Virus record (IMG/VR): IMGVR_UViG_3300008954_000025
Location: 1 to 64,000 of that record
Strand: one strand, 5' to 3'
From: a virus
Length of the DNA: 64,000 bases
Position 1 is the stretch's first letter, and each line of letters starts with the position of its first letter. Positions 49,253 through 58,862 of the stretch are shown in pieces. The position numbers were made by a program, and so were the translations under genes. The notes below the pieces were generated by a model, which was given only the letters and a program-made list of their open reading frames with translations, did not search any database and was not told the origin of the DNA.

Positions 49253-50493
49253 TGCCGCGGATCGGTGCGCAACCTCGCCTGCAAGCCGGCACGCAACGTC
49301 CGGGAGGCATCCCGCTGGTGCGCTCCGCGCGCGGCGTGATGATGCGCGGCGTCGTCGTGCGCACGTACTCGTTCAATGCGGACGAGCGCTATGCGTGCAT
49401 GGACCGGCGCTCGACGCCCGCGGCGCAGTACGCCGACGTGCTCTGCTACACGAGCATGCGCGGCGGCCGCTATCACTACCTGCCGCGTTGCCTGATCAGC
49501 CGCGAGTACAGCGGCGCGCACGACGGCGACATCTCCACGCCGCGGCCGAATCGGCACGGCTTCGGGCAGACTCCTGACGTCAACACGAAGACCAGCCCGG
49601 CGATGATGGACGGCGACCACGTGCTCGTCGGCTTCATCGACGACCGCTGCGAACAGGGCGTGATCCTCCGACACATCCCGCACCCTCGAGCGGACACCGG
49701 CAAGGCGCCCGACGCCGCCAGCGGCGACCGTCTCCGCATCATCGGCGACGGCGTCACTGACGACGGCACGCCACGCGCGATCAAGCACCAGGGTGTGGTG
49801 GTCGGCGTGACGGCCAACGGCGGCTGGCTGCTCGACCTGCGCCGGGCGCACCTCGGCTTCGGCGGCGGTGGCACGGCCAACACCGGCGGCGGCTACGACG
49901 CAAACACGGGTGACGAGGTCGCGAGCACGCAGATCGACACGCAGACGAACTACGCATCGGCAGGCAACGTCCGTGTCCGGCTGCCCGACGACGCAGTGTT
50001 CTCGGTCGACTACGGCGACGGCTCGGTCGAGCGCATCAGTCTGCTTCACCATGCAGCGGGGCAGTCGACGATGGCGCTCATGGCCGACTACGTCCGCATC
50101 GGCTCGCCGGCGGCCGCCGTGGTCAGCCCCGAGGACGCTGCGGTGCGCGGTACGGCATGGGGCGACGCCCGGAACACGCTGTACCGCGACGTTGACACTC
50201 GGCTCGGTCACATCTCGACGGCTGCGGACGTGCTGAAGACGGCGGCGGGCAACTTCGCAGGCAGCAGCGTCTCGGCCAGCCAGGGCAGTTCAACTGTTCA
50301 GGTCGTGCCGGCTACGGCGAGCGCCGCGCTCGGGGGCGCGCTCGAGGCATTCCTCATAGTGCTGAAGGGGCAACTCGAAGCCATCAAGCTGTCAATCGAC
50401 TCGTTCGAGCGCCCCACGACTGGCGCGGACCAGTCAGCCGAGGAGGCCAACGCCTACTTGTCGAACCACGTATACTTCGTGGAGGAGGCGTAG
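49252..50493 (+). CDS. Baseplate spike/OB-fold protein, gp5/gpV-like
   Basis: The 413-residue protein starts at GTG 49252 (TAGTG). An OB-fold signature is visible near residue 120: MMDGDHVLVGFIDDRCEQGV then ILRHIPHP. In gp5, gpV and VgrG proteins this motif precedes the beta-helical needle. The C-terminal region has ISLLHHAAGQSTMALMADYV and a helical end. Some spikes carry a lysozyme domain; none is visible here. It would sit below the hub and pierce the host envelope. Confidence 0.65.
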   Translation: MPRIGAQPRLQAGTQRPGGIPLVRSARGVMMRGVVVRTYSFNADERYACMDRRSTPAAQYADVLCYTSMRGGRYHYLPRCLISREYSGAHDGDISTPRPNRHGFGQTPDVNTKTSPAMMDGDHVLVGFIDDRCEQGVILRHIPHPRADTGKAPDAASGDRLRIIGDGVTDDGTPRAIKHQGVVVGVTANGGWLLDLRRAHLGFGGGGTANTGGGYDANTGDEVASTQIDTQTNYASAGNVRVRLPDDAVFSVDYGDGSVERISLLHHAAGQSTMALMADYVRIGSPAAAVVSPEDAAVRGTAWGDARNTLYRDVDTRLGHISTAADVLKTAAGNFAGSSVSASQGSSTVQVVPATASAALGGALEAFLIVLKGQLEAIKLSIDSFERPTTGADQSAEEANAYLSNHVYFVEEA

Positions 50494-52388
50494 TGATTCA
50501 GCTCATCCCCACCACTGCGGCCGACGTCGAGCAGCAAGCCAAGCAGCAGGCTGATGAGAAGTATTGGAAGAAGTTCCTGTACTTCTTCGAGCTGCGCATC
50601 GCTTCGCCGGCGTTCGATGGAGACGGCGTCGGGCCCCAGTTCGCCATGATGCCGCTGATCCTCGCGCCGCAGCGCATGACGATGGGCGAGCCGTTCGCAG
50701 TGAAGGCCACACCGACGCTCGGCGGCGGCCTGTACGTGGAGGAGTCCGGGATTCTCGCGAGGCCCATGCAGATCGCGGGCACGACCGGCTTCGCGCCGCG
50801 TCTGCTCGACCGCGTCCCGGTGTCGTCGAAGCGCGTGCGCGATGAGCTCCGATCGTACGTGGATCGGACGGTCGAGGTGGACGACTCCGTCACGCGCCTG
50901 TCGGGGCAGAAGCAGCTGCAGATGCTCCAGGACCGCATCTTTCGGCTCTACGCCGACCTGAAACGGAACCCGGAGACGTCGGCCGGCACCGAGCTGATCT
51001 GGCACAACATCAAGGACGACGAGCACTGGCGCGTCATCCCGCAGAGCTTCGAGCTGCGCCGCGCGTCGCGCCGCAGCACGATGTACTTCTACAACATCCA
51101 GATGCTCGCGGTGGAGCCTGCGGCGCAGCGCTCTCGGATCGTCTCCGAGGACCACGACCTCTTCGATGAGATCGGCGACCCGGCGCGGTCCATCCGCGAG
51201 GGCATCGACCTCGTGAGCGGGACGCTGGACAACGTGGGTGGCCTGGGACGAGACACGGACGACTCCATCCGGAGTTACGTCAGCTCGGTCCGCTCGGTCA
51301 CCCAGATCGCCGCCTCGGCGAACAACGTCGCGGCGGCCTCGGCCGACTTCGTGAACGGCCGGACTACCGAGATTCGAGGCGTCACGTCCGACGGGCTCCT
51401 GCAGTTGCTCGCCGACACCGAGAACCTCCTGGACGCCATGGACTCCTCGCTGGTCGCCGTAGGCACGCTGCCGGCCTCTGTGCGCGCCGACTGGACCGAC
51501 TTGGAGCGCGGGCTTCAGCGCATCGCTGCCTGGCCAGACCGGCTCCAGACGGCCCTACAGGCCCGCGTGACCGCGCTGGACGACGGCTCCGAGACCACCG
51601 AGGCCGAATCCGCCGCCGTGACCGCCCAGGTGACGTTCAGAGGCGTTCGGGCGGCCGGGACGCGGCCGAGGCTGGGTGACGCCCGAAAGCGCCGAGCGGC
51701 CCGTCTGGAGACACGCAGGCGCGCGCTCGAGGTCGCCGGCCTGACGGAGCGCACGGTCGGACAGGGGCAGACCATTCACGACATCGCCGCCGAGTACTTG
51801 GACGACGCGTCGCGGTACCGGGAGATCGCGGCGATCAATGACCTGCGGGCACCCTACATCCACCCGGCGGGGCTCCCGGGCACCCTACGACCGGGCGATC
51901 AGATCCTCATCCCGAGTCGGGCGTCTCGGCAGACGGCGCGGACGCTGCCGGTCGTCCGGGGCACCGACCTCCTCGCGCCCGAGACGCACCGCCTGTTCGG
52001 CGTGGACTGGCGCCTCGAACCGTCCTCGGACGGGAGCGGATTGTACGATATGGTGCTCGATGAGGCGAACAACGCAGGTAAGGACGTGAAGCGCGTCGCG
52101 GGGATCCCTAACCTGGAGCAGGCTGTAGGCACCCGTCTCCGTACGAACAAAGGGGACAGCGCGATGTACCGAGAGCTGGGGACCAATGTGGTGGTGGGCA
52201 TGGGCAACACAGTCGTGGACACGGAGACGGCGCGGCTGCACATGACCTCCGCGGTGCAGGACGACCCGCGCATCGTGACCGTGTCGGGGGTCCAGCTCGC
52301 GCCGAGGGGGCCGGACAGCATCGACGTCGAGTTCAACGCTTCGGTGTACGGCCTGTCCGACCGGGTGAACATCACGTCGCGGACGTAG
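50493..52388 (+). CDS. Fused XkdP-like/LysM and gp25-like baseplate protein
   Basis: The 631-residue protein starts at GTG 50493 (TAGTG). Residues about 1-210 resemble the N-terminal domain of LysM tail proteins of the XkdP type (MPLILAPQRMTMGEPFAVKA). A coiled-coil-like linker follows. Near 421-470 is a LysM domain (VGQGQTIHDIAAEYLDDASR, TLRPGDQILIP). The last 110 residues match gp25-like wedge proteins (GIPNLEQAVGTRLRTNKGDS, DDPRIVTVSGVQL). These parts are usually separate genes, so this is a fusion or a single-gene wedge component. Confidence 0.68.
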   Translation: MIQLIPTTAADVEQQAKQQADEKYWKKFLYFFELRIASPAFDGDGVGPQFAMMPLILAPQRMTMGEPFAVKATPTLGGGLYVEESGILARPMQIAGTTGFAPRLLDRVPVSSKRVRDELRSYVDRTVEVDDSVTRLSGQKQLQMLQDRIFRLYADLKRNPETSAGTELIWHNIKDDEHWRVIPQSFELRRASRRSTMYFYNIQMLAVEPAAQRSRIVSEDHDLFDEIGDPARSIREGIDLVSGTLDNVGGLGRDTDDSIRSYVSSVRSVTQIAASANNVAAASADFVNGRTTEIRGVTSDGLLQLLADTENLLDAMDSSLVAVGTLPASVRADWTDLERGLQRIAAWPDRLQTALQARVTALDDGSETTEAESAAVTAQVTFRGVRAAGTRPRLGDARKRRAARLETRRRALEVAGLTERTVGQGQTIHDIAAEYLDDASRYREIAAINDLRAPYIHPAGLPGTLRPGDQILIPSRASRQTARTLPVVRGTDLLAPETHRLFGVDWRLEPSSDGSGLYDMVLDEANNAGKDVKRVAGIPNLEQAVGTRLRTNKGDSAMYRELGTNVVVGMGNTVVDTETARLHMTSAVQDDPRIVTVSGVQLAPRGPDSIDVEFNASVYGLSDRVNITSRT

Positions 52389-52398
52389 AGGACAGCCA

Positions 52399-54084
52399 AT
52401 GCCCAAGCTGCAGATCAAGACCAAGCAGGAAGTCCAGCGGGACATCATCAACGCGGTCGTGGCGCGCACGTCGCTGTCCGACGTCACTGACAGCTCCACC
52501 CTCAAGCACTTCATCACGGCGCTCTCGACCGAGATCGCCGAGGTCTACTACCAGTTCACCCGACTCGCGGAGCTTTTCGACTTCCGCAAGGCGGCGGGCC
52601 TCGACCTCGACGAGCGCGCCAAGGAGATCCTCGGCGGGACCATCGAGCGGTTCGAGGCGCGCCGCGCCGTCGGGCAGCTCGAGTTCACACGTGCTGTCGC
52701 GACCGCTGCGCCGGTCACCATCCCGGCTGGGACGATCGTCGAGACGGCCGACGGCACCGCCGTCGAGACGACCGAGGACGCCCCCATCGCCGCGGCCGCG
52801 ACCAGCTCGGCGCCCTTCGCCGACGCCCGCGCCGTCGAGGTCGGTGTGGACGGGAACATCGGCGTCGCCACGGCCGTCGTCTTCCGGACGAAGCCGATCG
52901 GCGTCGACTCGGTCAGCAACCCGTCCAGCTTTGGGCAGGGTCGCGACCGCGAGTCGGACGACGCCTACCGTGCGCGCATCCTGGACCTCATCGCGACGCT
53001 CCCACGCTGCACACCAGAGGCGCTCGCGTTCATCGTCCTCGGCGTCGAGGACCCGGCAGGCAGTGGCAAGACGATCGTCTTTTCGCACACGTTCGAGAAC
53101 GCCAACGCGCCCGGCACGGCCATCGTGTACGTCGACGACGGCACGGGGAACGTGGCCGACTACGCGCGCCGACGGAGCGCCGCGGTGGTCGCCGCGCCCG
53201 GGGTCGACTCGCTGAGCGTGCTCACCGGAACCACGCAGACGCTGACGTCGGCCGGCGCGTTCCCGACCGACGCGACCGAGCGGGCCGAGATCGTCGGTGG
53301 CTACATCGCGATCACCAACGCGGCCAACGCAGGCAACGAGGGCCTGTTCCCGATCCTGTCGGTCCCGGACGCCAACACGATCACGTACACGAACGCCGAC
53401 GGCGTGGTCGAGGGTGCGGGCGCGCTCTTCGTTGCGGGCGAGCCGCTGACGCTCGGCTTGAACGGCCCGCCGACGGACAGCGCCGTGGGCGGCGAGGAGT
53501 TCCTCGACCACAACAACTTCCCGATGGTCACCGGAACGGACCTGCTCTACCTCGTCCGGGGCGACACGATCACGCTGCTGACGCCGGACACGGCCGCAGG
53601 TAACGACTACGACCTGCGCCAGTCGAACGGCCGCATCTTCTTCTCGGGCACGGCGGGTCCGCTGCAGACTGGTGACCGGATCGTCTCTGGGTACCAGTAC
53701 TACACCGGCGTCATCGCCGAGGCGCAGAAGGTCGTCGACGGCGACATCGACGACCGGCTGAACTACCCCGGCTGGCGCGCTGCTGGAGTCGACGTTCGGG
53801 TCCTGCCGCCGACGGTGCGGCAGCGCGCGGTCACGGCGCGGTTGACCGTCCTCGAGGGCTTCGAGCGGACGACTGTCGTGTCCGACGCGGAGACCGCGGT
53901 CAGCGACTACATCAACAACCTGGGCATCAGCGGCGACGTCATCTACCACGAGCTCGTGGAGCGGGTGATGGGCGTCGACGGCGTGTACGACATCACGCTG
54001 CTGCTCGATGGCGCGGAGTCGAACGTGACCATCGACGATCACGAGATCGCGCGCATCACCGCGCTGAACATCGACGTGGCGTAG
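52399..54084 (+). CDS. Baseplate J-like protein (wedge)
   Basis: The 561-residue protein has the baseplate J layout. It begins LQIKTKQEVQRDIINAVVAR with TALSTEIAEVYYQFTRLAEL, then EFTRAVATAAPVTIPAGTIV, and RDRESDDAYRARILDLIATL. A central insertion contains beta modules (AEIVGGYIAITNAANAGNEG). The end (AVSDYINNLGISGDVIYHEL) is a C-terminal domain as in P2 gpJ or Mu gp47. The wedge links hub to fibres. ATG 52399 follows GAGGACAG. Confidence 0.82.
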   Translation: MPKLQIKTKQEVQRDIINAVVARTSLSDVTDSSTLKHFITALSTEIAEVYYQFTRLAELFDFRKAAGLDLDERAKEILGGTIERFEARRAVGQLEFTRAVATAAPVTIPAGTIVETADGTAVETTEDAPIAAAATSSAPFADARAVEVGVDGNIGVATAVVFRTKPIGVDSVSNPSSFGQGRDRESDDAYRARILDLIATLPRCTPEALAFIVLGVEDPAGSGKTIVFSHTFENANAPGTAIVYVDDGTGNVADYARRRSAAVVAAPGVDSLSVLTGTTQTLTSAGAFPTDATERAEIVGGYIAITNAANAGNEGLFPILSVPDANTITYTNADGVVEGAGALFVAGEPLTLGLNGPPTDSAVGGEEFLDHNNFPMVTGTDLLYLVRGDTITLLTPDTAAGNDYDLRQSNGRIFFSGTAGPLQTGDRIVSGYQYYTGVIAEAQKVVDGDIDDRLNYPGWRAAGVDVRVLPPTVRQRAVTARLTVLEGFERTTVVSDAETAVSDYINNLGISGDVIYHELVERVMGVDGVYDITLLLDGAESNVTIDDHEIARITALNIDVA

Positions 54085-54094
54085 GAGACGCAGC

Positions 54095-55903
54095 GTGCCC
54101 GTCATCAACCAGCAGACGCTCACATCGCACGCCACCTTCACCGCGGCGATCGCAGGCATCCCCGCTGGTGCGTGGCCGGCTGGTGGCTACGAGCTGCGCG
54201 CCGACGACGACGGCCCGTACGTGGAGACGATCACCGTCAGCCCCGCGACGGTGACGATCGCGGACAAGGGCAACGAGGAGCTGACGCTGTCCGGGCGCCT
54301 CGACGGCGGGGGCCTCGTCCCGACGACCGTCGTGGACGCCGACCCGGCACCCGCTGGTGGCGACGGCGTGTACGTGTGGGGCGTCAACGACGTCACGATC
54401 AAGGAGCTCGTCTTCATCGACGTGCACACGTCGAACGCGTTCACGAACGCGGCCGTCCGCATCGGTGAGCGCGGTGGCGGAACGAACCTGCCAGCGCACC
54501 GCATCACCATCGACAGCTGCCTCCTGGGACAGATCACCGTCCCGGCCGCCAACGCGGGCGTGTACATCGAGGGACTCGGCGCTGCGTGCGATGACATTCA
54601 GATTCTCGGCGGCGACCCCTCCGTCGACGTGGTGCCGCGGACGCAGATCCGGGGGACGCGGAGCTGGTGCGTCTACGCACAGAACGTCACGCAGCTGACG
54701 ATCGACTACGCGCTGTTCCTGCAACACACGGGCGCGCTCAGCTCGGGTGCAGCCATTCAGCTCATCAACACCGACGACGTCTTCATGCACCGGACGTTTC
54801 ACCGGCTGCACGAGACGGCAGCCCTGTACGTCGGGGCGTCGGACCGCGTGCGCGTGGTCAACTCGCAGTTCCAGGAGTGCAACGACACCGACGTCAACAA
54901 CGAGTACATCGAGCTGGACAACGTCGACGGGTTCGCGTCCTGGAACAACACGTTCGCGCACCTCGACGGCACCGACCCGATCCGTGCCTTCACGTACGTC
55001 CACAACTCGACGGCCGGCAGCGTCATCCACTTCGAGGGCAACATCTTCTACCTCGCCGGTACTGGCGCGACGCACGATGTCTACCGGCTCGGCGCCGTGG
55101 TGGACCTCAGTGCGCTGCAGACCGGCGACTCGAGCAGCAACTGCTTCCACCTCGTCGACGCAGGCGAGGCTGCACCGAACACGCCAGGCATCGCCCGCGT
55201 CGATGCGACGGCGACAGACTACGAGACGCTGACGGCCTGGCGGGCCGGCGCGTCGTTGGACCCCTCCGGCTCGATCGGCGCCGTGCGGTCAGTCGACGCC
55301 GACCCGGTGTTCCAGGACGCCACGCCCGGCAGCGGGGCGGACCTGCGCATCGGCACTACCAGCGGCGCCATCGGCATCGCGGCCAAGACGTGGACCGCGG
55401 CGTTCGGCGAGGCGGCCGTCACGCAGCCGATGACCGCCGACTTCTTCGGCAACGCGCGCTCCGAGGCGCTCAACGATGCCGGGTACCACGAGGTGATCAC
55501 GACCTCGACGTCGGTCACGCCGACCACCGTCGAGAAGAACGGCGGGTACCGGATCGCAGTGACGGGGCTGTCGATCCCGGACGGCAGCTATCGCTTCCAC
55601 CTCGGGCCGCTCGGCACCACCGCTGACCCGATCTGCTACGCCGGTAGCTACGGCAGCGTGAACGACGTCGTCGTCGCTGACGGTTCGGGCGTCTTCGTGT
55701 CGCCGCCGCTAGCCTCCGGCGGCCCGTACAACGTCTTCGTCGCCGGGTTCGACGCGACCTCCGGCAGCACCGAGCTCGTGTCTGGTGCCGTGTCGTACGT
55801 GCACAAAAACCACCGCAGCAGTTTGTACGCGCTGCGCTCTCTGCTACTGCCGTGGTGGAAGACCGGACCGCGCCAGGTCGCGAAGGAGCCGCTGCAGACA
55901 TGA
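54095..55903 (+). CDS. Beta-helix protein in the baseplate-fibre region
   Basis: The 602-residue protein has a right-handed beta-helix pattern through residues about 50-320: VYVWGVNDVTIKELVFIDVH, HRITIDSCLLGQITVPAANA, YAQNVTQLTIDYALFLQHTG, GFASWNNTFAHLDGTDP. It is Asn/Asp/Thr-rich like polysaccharide lyases and tailspikes. No clear catalytic triad can be picked out. The C-terminal part is a separate beta domain with GPYNVFVAGFDATSG. GTG 54095 follows GGAGAC. Probable fibre or adhesin. Confidence 0.6.
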   Translation: MPVINQQTLTSHATFTAAIAGIPAGAWPAGGYELRADDDGPYVETITVSPATVTIADKGNEELTLSGRLDGGGLVPTTVVDADPAPAGGDGVYVWGVNDVTIKELVFIDVHTSNAFTNAAVRIGERGGGTNLPAHRITIDSCLLGQITVPAANAGVYIEGLGAACDDIQILGGDPSVDVVPRTQIRGTRSWCVYAQNVTQLTIDYALFLQHTGALSSGAAIQLINTDDVFMHRTFHRLHETAALYVGASDRVRVVNSQFQECNDTDVNNEYIELDNVDGFASWNNTFAHLDGTDPIRAFTYVHNSTAGSVIHFEGNIFYLAGTGATHDVYRLGAVVDLSALQTGDSSSNCFHLVDAGEAAPNTPGIARVDATATDYETLTAWRAGASLDPSGSIGAVRSVDADPVFQDATPGSGADLRIGTTSGAIGIAAKTWTAAFGEAAVTQPMTADFFGNARSEALNDAGYHEVITTSTSVTPTTVEKNGGYRIAVTGLSIPDGSYRFHLGPLGTTADPICYAGSYGSVNDVVVADGSGVFVSPPLASGGPYNVFVAGFDATSGSTELVSGAVSYVHKNHRSSLYALRSLLLPWWKTGPRQVAKEPLQT

Positions 55904-58845
55904 CCGAGGGGTTGATCGAAGGACTGACCGGCGCGCTCGGCGACGAGCTGTCACGCCTCGGCGGCTTCCGGTCGACCCGGGTGCAAGTGCAGTTGACGCC
56001 GGCGGCCACGGTCGTCGACTACGGCGCGGCGTTCAACCCGAACGCCGAGACGGCACAGCCGTGGAACCTGGATCCGCACCAGGGCGCTGTGTCAATCAAC
56101 GCGGCTGGCACGACCGCGACGTTGACGGTCGGCGCCGAGCGTGGCTTCAGCGCCGCCATCACGGCCGCCCACCGCTTCCGTATCCTGTCGCCTCTGCTCG
56201 CGGCGCCCTCGGTGACCGACTCGATCGTGTCGCGCGACTCGGCGACGCAGCTCACGCTGGGCGGCGGGGTGTTCGACGACAAAGACACCAACGCCTCGTG
56301 GGAGGTCTACGACCCGACGCTCATTCACCACCTCAACGTCGAGACGACCTTCGGTTGGGACACCAGCGGCATGTTCGTTATGGCCGGCGGCCTGTACCGG
56401 TACACGGGGACGACGCCTGTCCAGCTCCGAAACGTCGAGTTCTTCAACGGCGAGGTCTGGACCTACCTGCTGCCGCAGGACCTCATCTTCGAGGTCGGCG
56501 ACGAGGTCGTGGACTTCACGCGCGCGTTCTCGGCTGTCGATTCGATGTGGCGGTCCTTCCTCGTCGACTACGCGACTGGGACCGACCTCGACACCCTCGG
56601 CTACAACCTTGGCGTGCGCCGTGTGCCGACCAGCCTCGACGCCGTCTATCGCGCGGTGATCAAGGCCATCGCGTACGTCCCCCGCGGCACGATGTGGGTC
56701 ATCGAGCTGCTGCTCGCCGCGCTGATCGGTGAAGGCAACTACGAGGTGTTCGAGGACCTGACCCAGCGCGTGCCGACGGCTGCGCAGGTCGCGGCCGGCG
56801 CGCACTTCCGTTTCAGCGCGAACCACCCCGCACAGATCTTTATCCGCGCGACGGCTGCGTCTGGCGCCGCCGGCAAGACGTTCGTCGAGGACGTCGAGCG
56901 CAGGCCGCTGCTGGCCGGCAACACCGTGCAGATCACCGAGACGCCGATCAAGGTCGTGGGCGTCGAGCTCGCGCGCGAGTGCTTCGAGCGCCTGGTCGCT
57001 TCGGGCGACAGCGCGACCGGCACGGTCACTGCGACGACCGGCCCCGGCAGCACACCCACCACGCTGTCGGTCGCGTACGACGCGGCGGCCGGGCTGCTGT
57101 CGGGCGAGGTGTTGGTCGGCGACGACTTCCACATCACGTCGCCGGGGCTGCTCGGCCGCGTCGGTCCTATCTCAGCCGTCTCCGGGACCACGCTGACGCT
57201 CCGCGACATCGACGGCGCGGCTGGCATGCAGCTGCGGCGCGCGTGGACGGGGCTGGCCTGGAAGGTCACCCGCGAGAAGACGGGCGTGCTCCACGGCTAC
57301 CGGCCGTCCGAGGACCTGCAGGTCGAATACGAGGGCGGACCCCTTCGCCAGCTGTGGGTCTACGACGGCAACGACCTCGGCGATCCGGACACGTGGCCGG
57401 CGGCCGAGACGACGTACGTCACGCACGTGACCGAGGCCGGACAGGGCCAGTTCCTCCGCATCGCCGAGCCGCCGTCGGTGGACTCGCGCGCCTTCTACGA
57501 CATGCAGTCGCGCGTGACGGAGCAGAGCTACGCCACGTTCGAGCTGCTGGTCCGGATCAACGGCGCCGACGGGGCTGACGTAGGCGGCTCCGACGCGAGC
57601 AAGCCGCAGTTCTCGATGCAGCTCGAAGACGGCCGGCGCCTCATGGCCGTCGGCGTGCTCGCGTCGGGTGCCGGCGGCGACACGCGCTTCGGGTTCTTCA
57701 ACCCCAACGGCGCAGTGCCGTGGATCACCTCCGGCGGCGCGGTGACCATCCCGTCCGGCGAGTGGACCACCCTCGAGATCAAGAAGTGCCGCAACGACAA
57801 CGTCCAGCTCTACGCGGACGGCCGCCTCGTCGAAGACGTGCCGTACGGCGACTTCCCGTCCGGCGGTGCCTTCCGACGGCGCTTCGGCAACACGAGCGGC
57901 CCGCAGACCGGCATCCTCATCGACGTCAAGCACGCGGACTGGTCTGCACGCACGCCCCGCGACTACTGGAACCACCACGTCGCGACAGGCGATGCGGCGG
58001 ACGCCGGCCCGAACGTCACCGACACAGGCACCAGCGGCGCGTTCGGCAGCGCGGTGGTGGGCGACCTCGTCCGCATCCACCGCCACTCGACGCTGAACGC
58101 GGTGGGCGGCGATGCTCGCGGCGAGTGGGTCATCGACGATGTCGTGGACGCGAACACGGCCCGCACGACCTACGGCCGGACGCACAACGACGGCCAGGTC
58201 ATCGCCGGCTCGCTGCTGCAGTTCCGGAGCGAGGACGACCCCCGCGCGTTCACGTTCCCGACGGACCTCGGCAACCAGATCGAGCTGGTCACTGGCGCGG
58301 ACGCCGGCACGGTCTGGCTGATCGACCAGTTGCTGGACCCAAACACCGGCCGCAACCTCGCGACGCTGGATGACGGGACGACGGCCGCGCTGGTCAACGT
58401 CCCGACCGTGACGAGCGTGGCGCTGGTGTCGCCTGTGCCAGCCGGCGCCGCGACGCTCACCGCGCAGAGCCGGTCGCAGTGGCGGAAGATGCTCACCGCG
58501 CAGCCGGCCCCGTCCGATCCGGACGTGGGCTTCGAGGTCGTGGATCAGGGCACGCTGGTCGGTACCACGCTGACGCTGCCGCAGACGTTCCCGATCGGGC
58601 TGTACACGCTGCCGGACGGCCCGCTGGTCGAGGTGCACTACACGCGGCTGCTGACGGCGCAGGTGGTCGAGAACGCCGACGTGGTCAATGACACCAACGC
58701 AGACCCAGGCTATGCCTACTACCCGTTCTACCTCTCAGACAGCTTCGGGTGGGTGAAGGGCATCCTGGACGTGATCACCGCGGCCGGCGTGCACGTCGAT
58801 CTGCGCAACTTCTTCCGCGACGCCTCCGGGCCGCACATTAGGTAG
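55900..58845 (+). CDS. Large baseplate/fibre-attachment protein with LamG-like domain
   Basis: ATG 55900 overlaps the upstream stop (ATGA), so it is preferred over the in-frame GTG at 55852. The 981-residue protein has a helical region near 210-290 (SMWRSFLVDYATGTDLDTLG, YRAVIKAIAYVPRGTMWVIE) seen in baseplate proteins that seat fibres. Residues about 540-690 form a concanavalin A/LamG-like sandwich (TFELLVRINGADGADVGG, EWTTLEIKKCRNDNVQLYAD), which may bind glycans. Several repeated Thr/Gly-rich beta modules occur between. It probably links baseplate and fibres. Confidence 0.6.
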   Translation: MTEGLIEGLTGALGDELSRLGGFRSTRVQVQLTPAATVVDYGAAFNPNAETAQPWNLDPHQGAVSINAAGTTATLTVGAERGFSAAITAAHRFRILSPLLAAPSVTDSIVSRDSATQLTLGGGVFDDKDTNASWEVYDPTLIHHLNVETTFGWDTSGMFVMAGGLYRYTGTTPVQLRNVEFFNGEVWTYLLPQDLIFEVGDEVVDFTRAFSAVDSMWRSFLVDYATGTDLDTLGYNLGVRRVPTSLDAVYRAVIKAIAYVPRGTMWVIELLLAALIGEGNYEVFEDLTQRVPTAAQVAAGAHFRFSANHPAQIFIRATAASGAAGKTFVEDVERRPLLAGNTVQITETPIKVVGVELARECFERLVASGDSATGTVTATTGPGSTPTTLSVAYDAAAGLLSGEVLVGDDFHITSPGLLGRVGPISAVSGTTLTLRDIDGAAGMQLRRAWTGLAWKVTREKTGVLHGYRPSEDLQVEYEGGPLRQLWVYDGNDLGDPDTWPAAETTYVTHVTEAGQGQFLRIAEPPSVDSRAFYDMQSRVTEQSYATFELLVRINGADGADVGGSDASKPQFSMQLEDGRRLMAVGVLASGAGGDTRFGFFNPNGAVPWITSGGAVTIPSGEWTTLEIKKCRNDNVQLYADGRLVEDVPYGDFPSGGAFRRRFGNTSGPQTGILIDVKHADWSARTPRDYWNHHVATGDAADAGPNVTDTGTSGAFGSAVVGDLVRIHRHSTLNAVGGDARGEWVIDDVVDANTARTTYGRTHNDGQVIAGSLLQFRSEDDPRAFTFPTDLGNQIELVTGADAGTVWLIDQLLDPNTGRNLATLDDGTTAALVNVPTVTSVALVSPVPAGAATLTAQSRSQWRKMLTAQPAPSDPDVGFEVVDQGTLVGTTLTLPQTFPIGLYTLPDGPLVEVHYTRLLTAQVVENADVVNDTNADPGYAYYPFYLSDSFGWVKGILDVITAAGVHVDLRNFFRDASGPHIR

Positions 58846-58862
58846 GATGAGGAGAGTATCCC

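Noticed and set aside
52372-54159. 595-codon minus-strand frame under baseplate J
   Set aside because: It is antisense to a gene with clear family motifs, and its Arg/Asp/Val repetition reflects the complement of coding DNA.
57172-58638. 488-codon minus-strand frame under the large baseplate gene
   Set aside because: The plus strand is continuous, domain-rich coding sequence; the antisense frame is a composition artefact.
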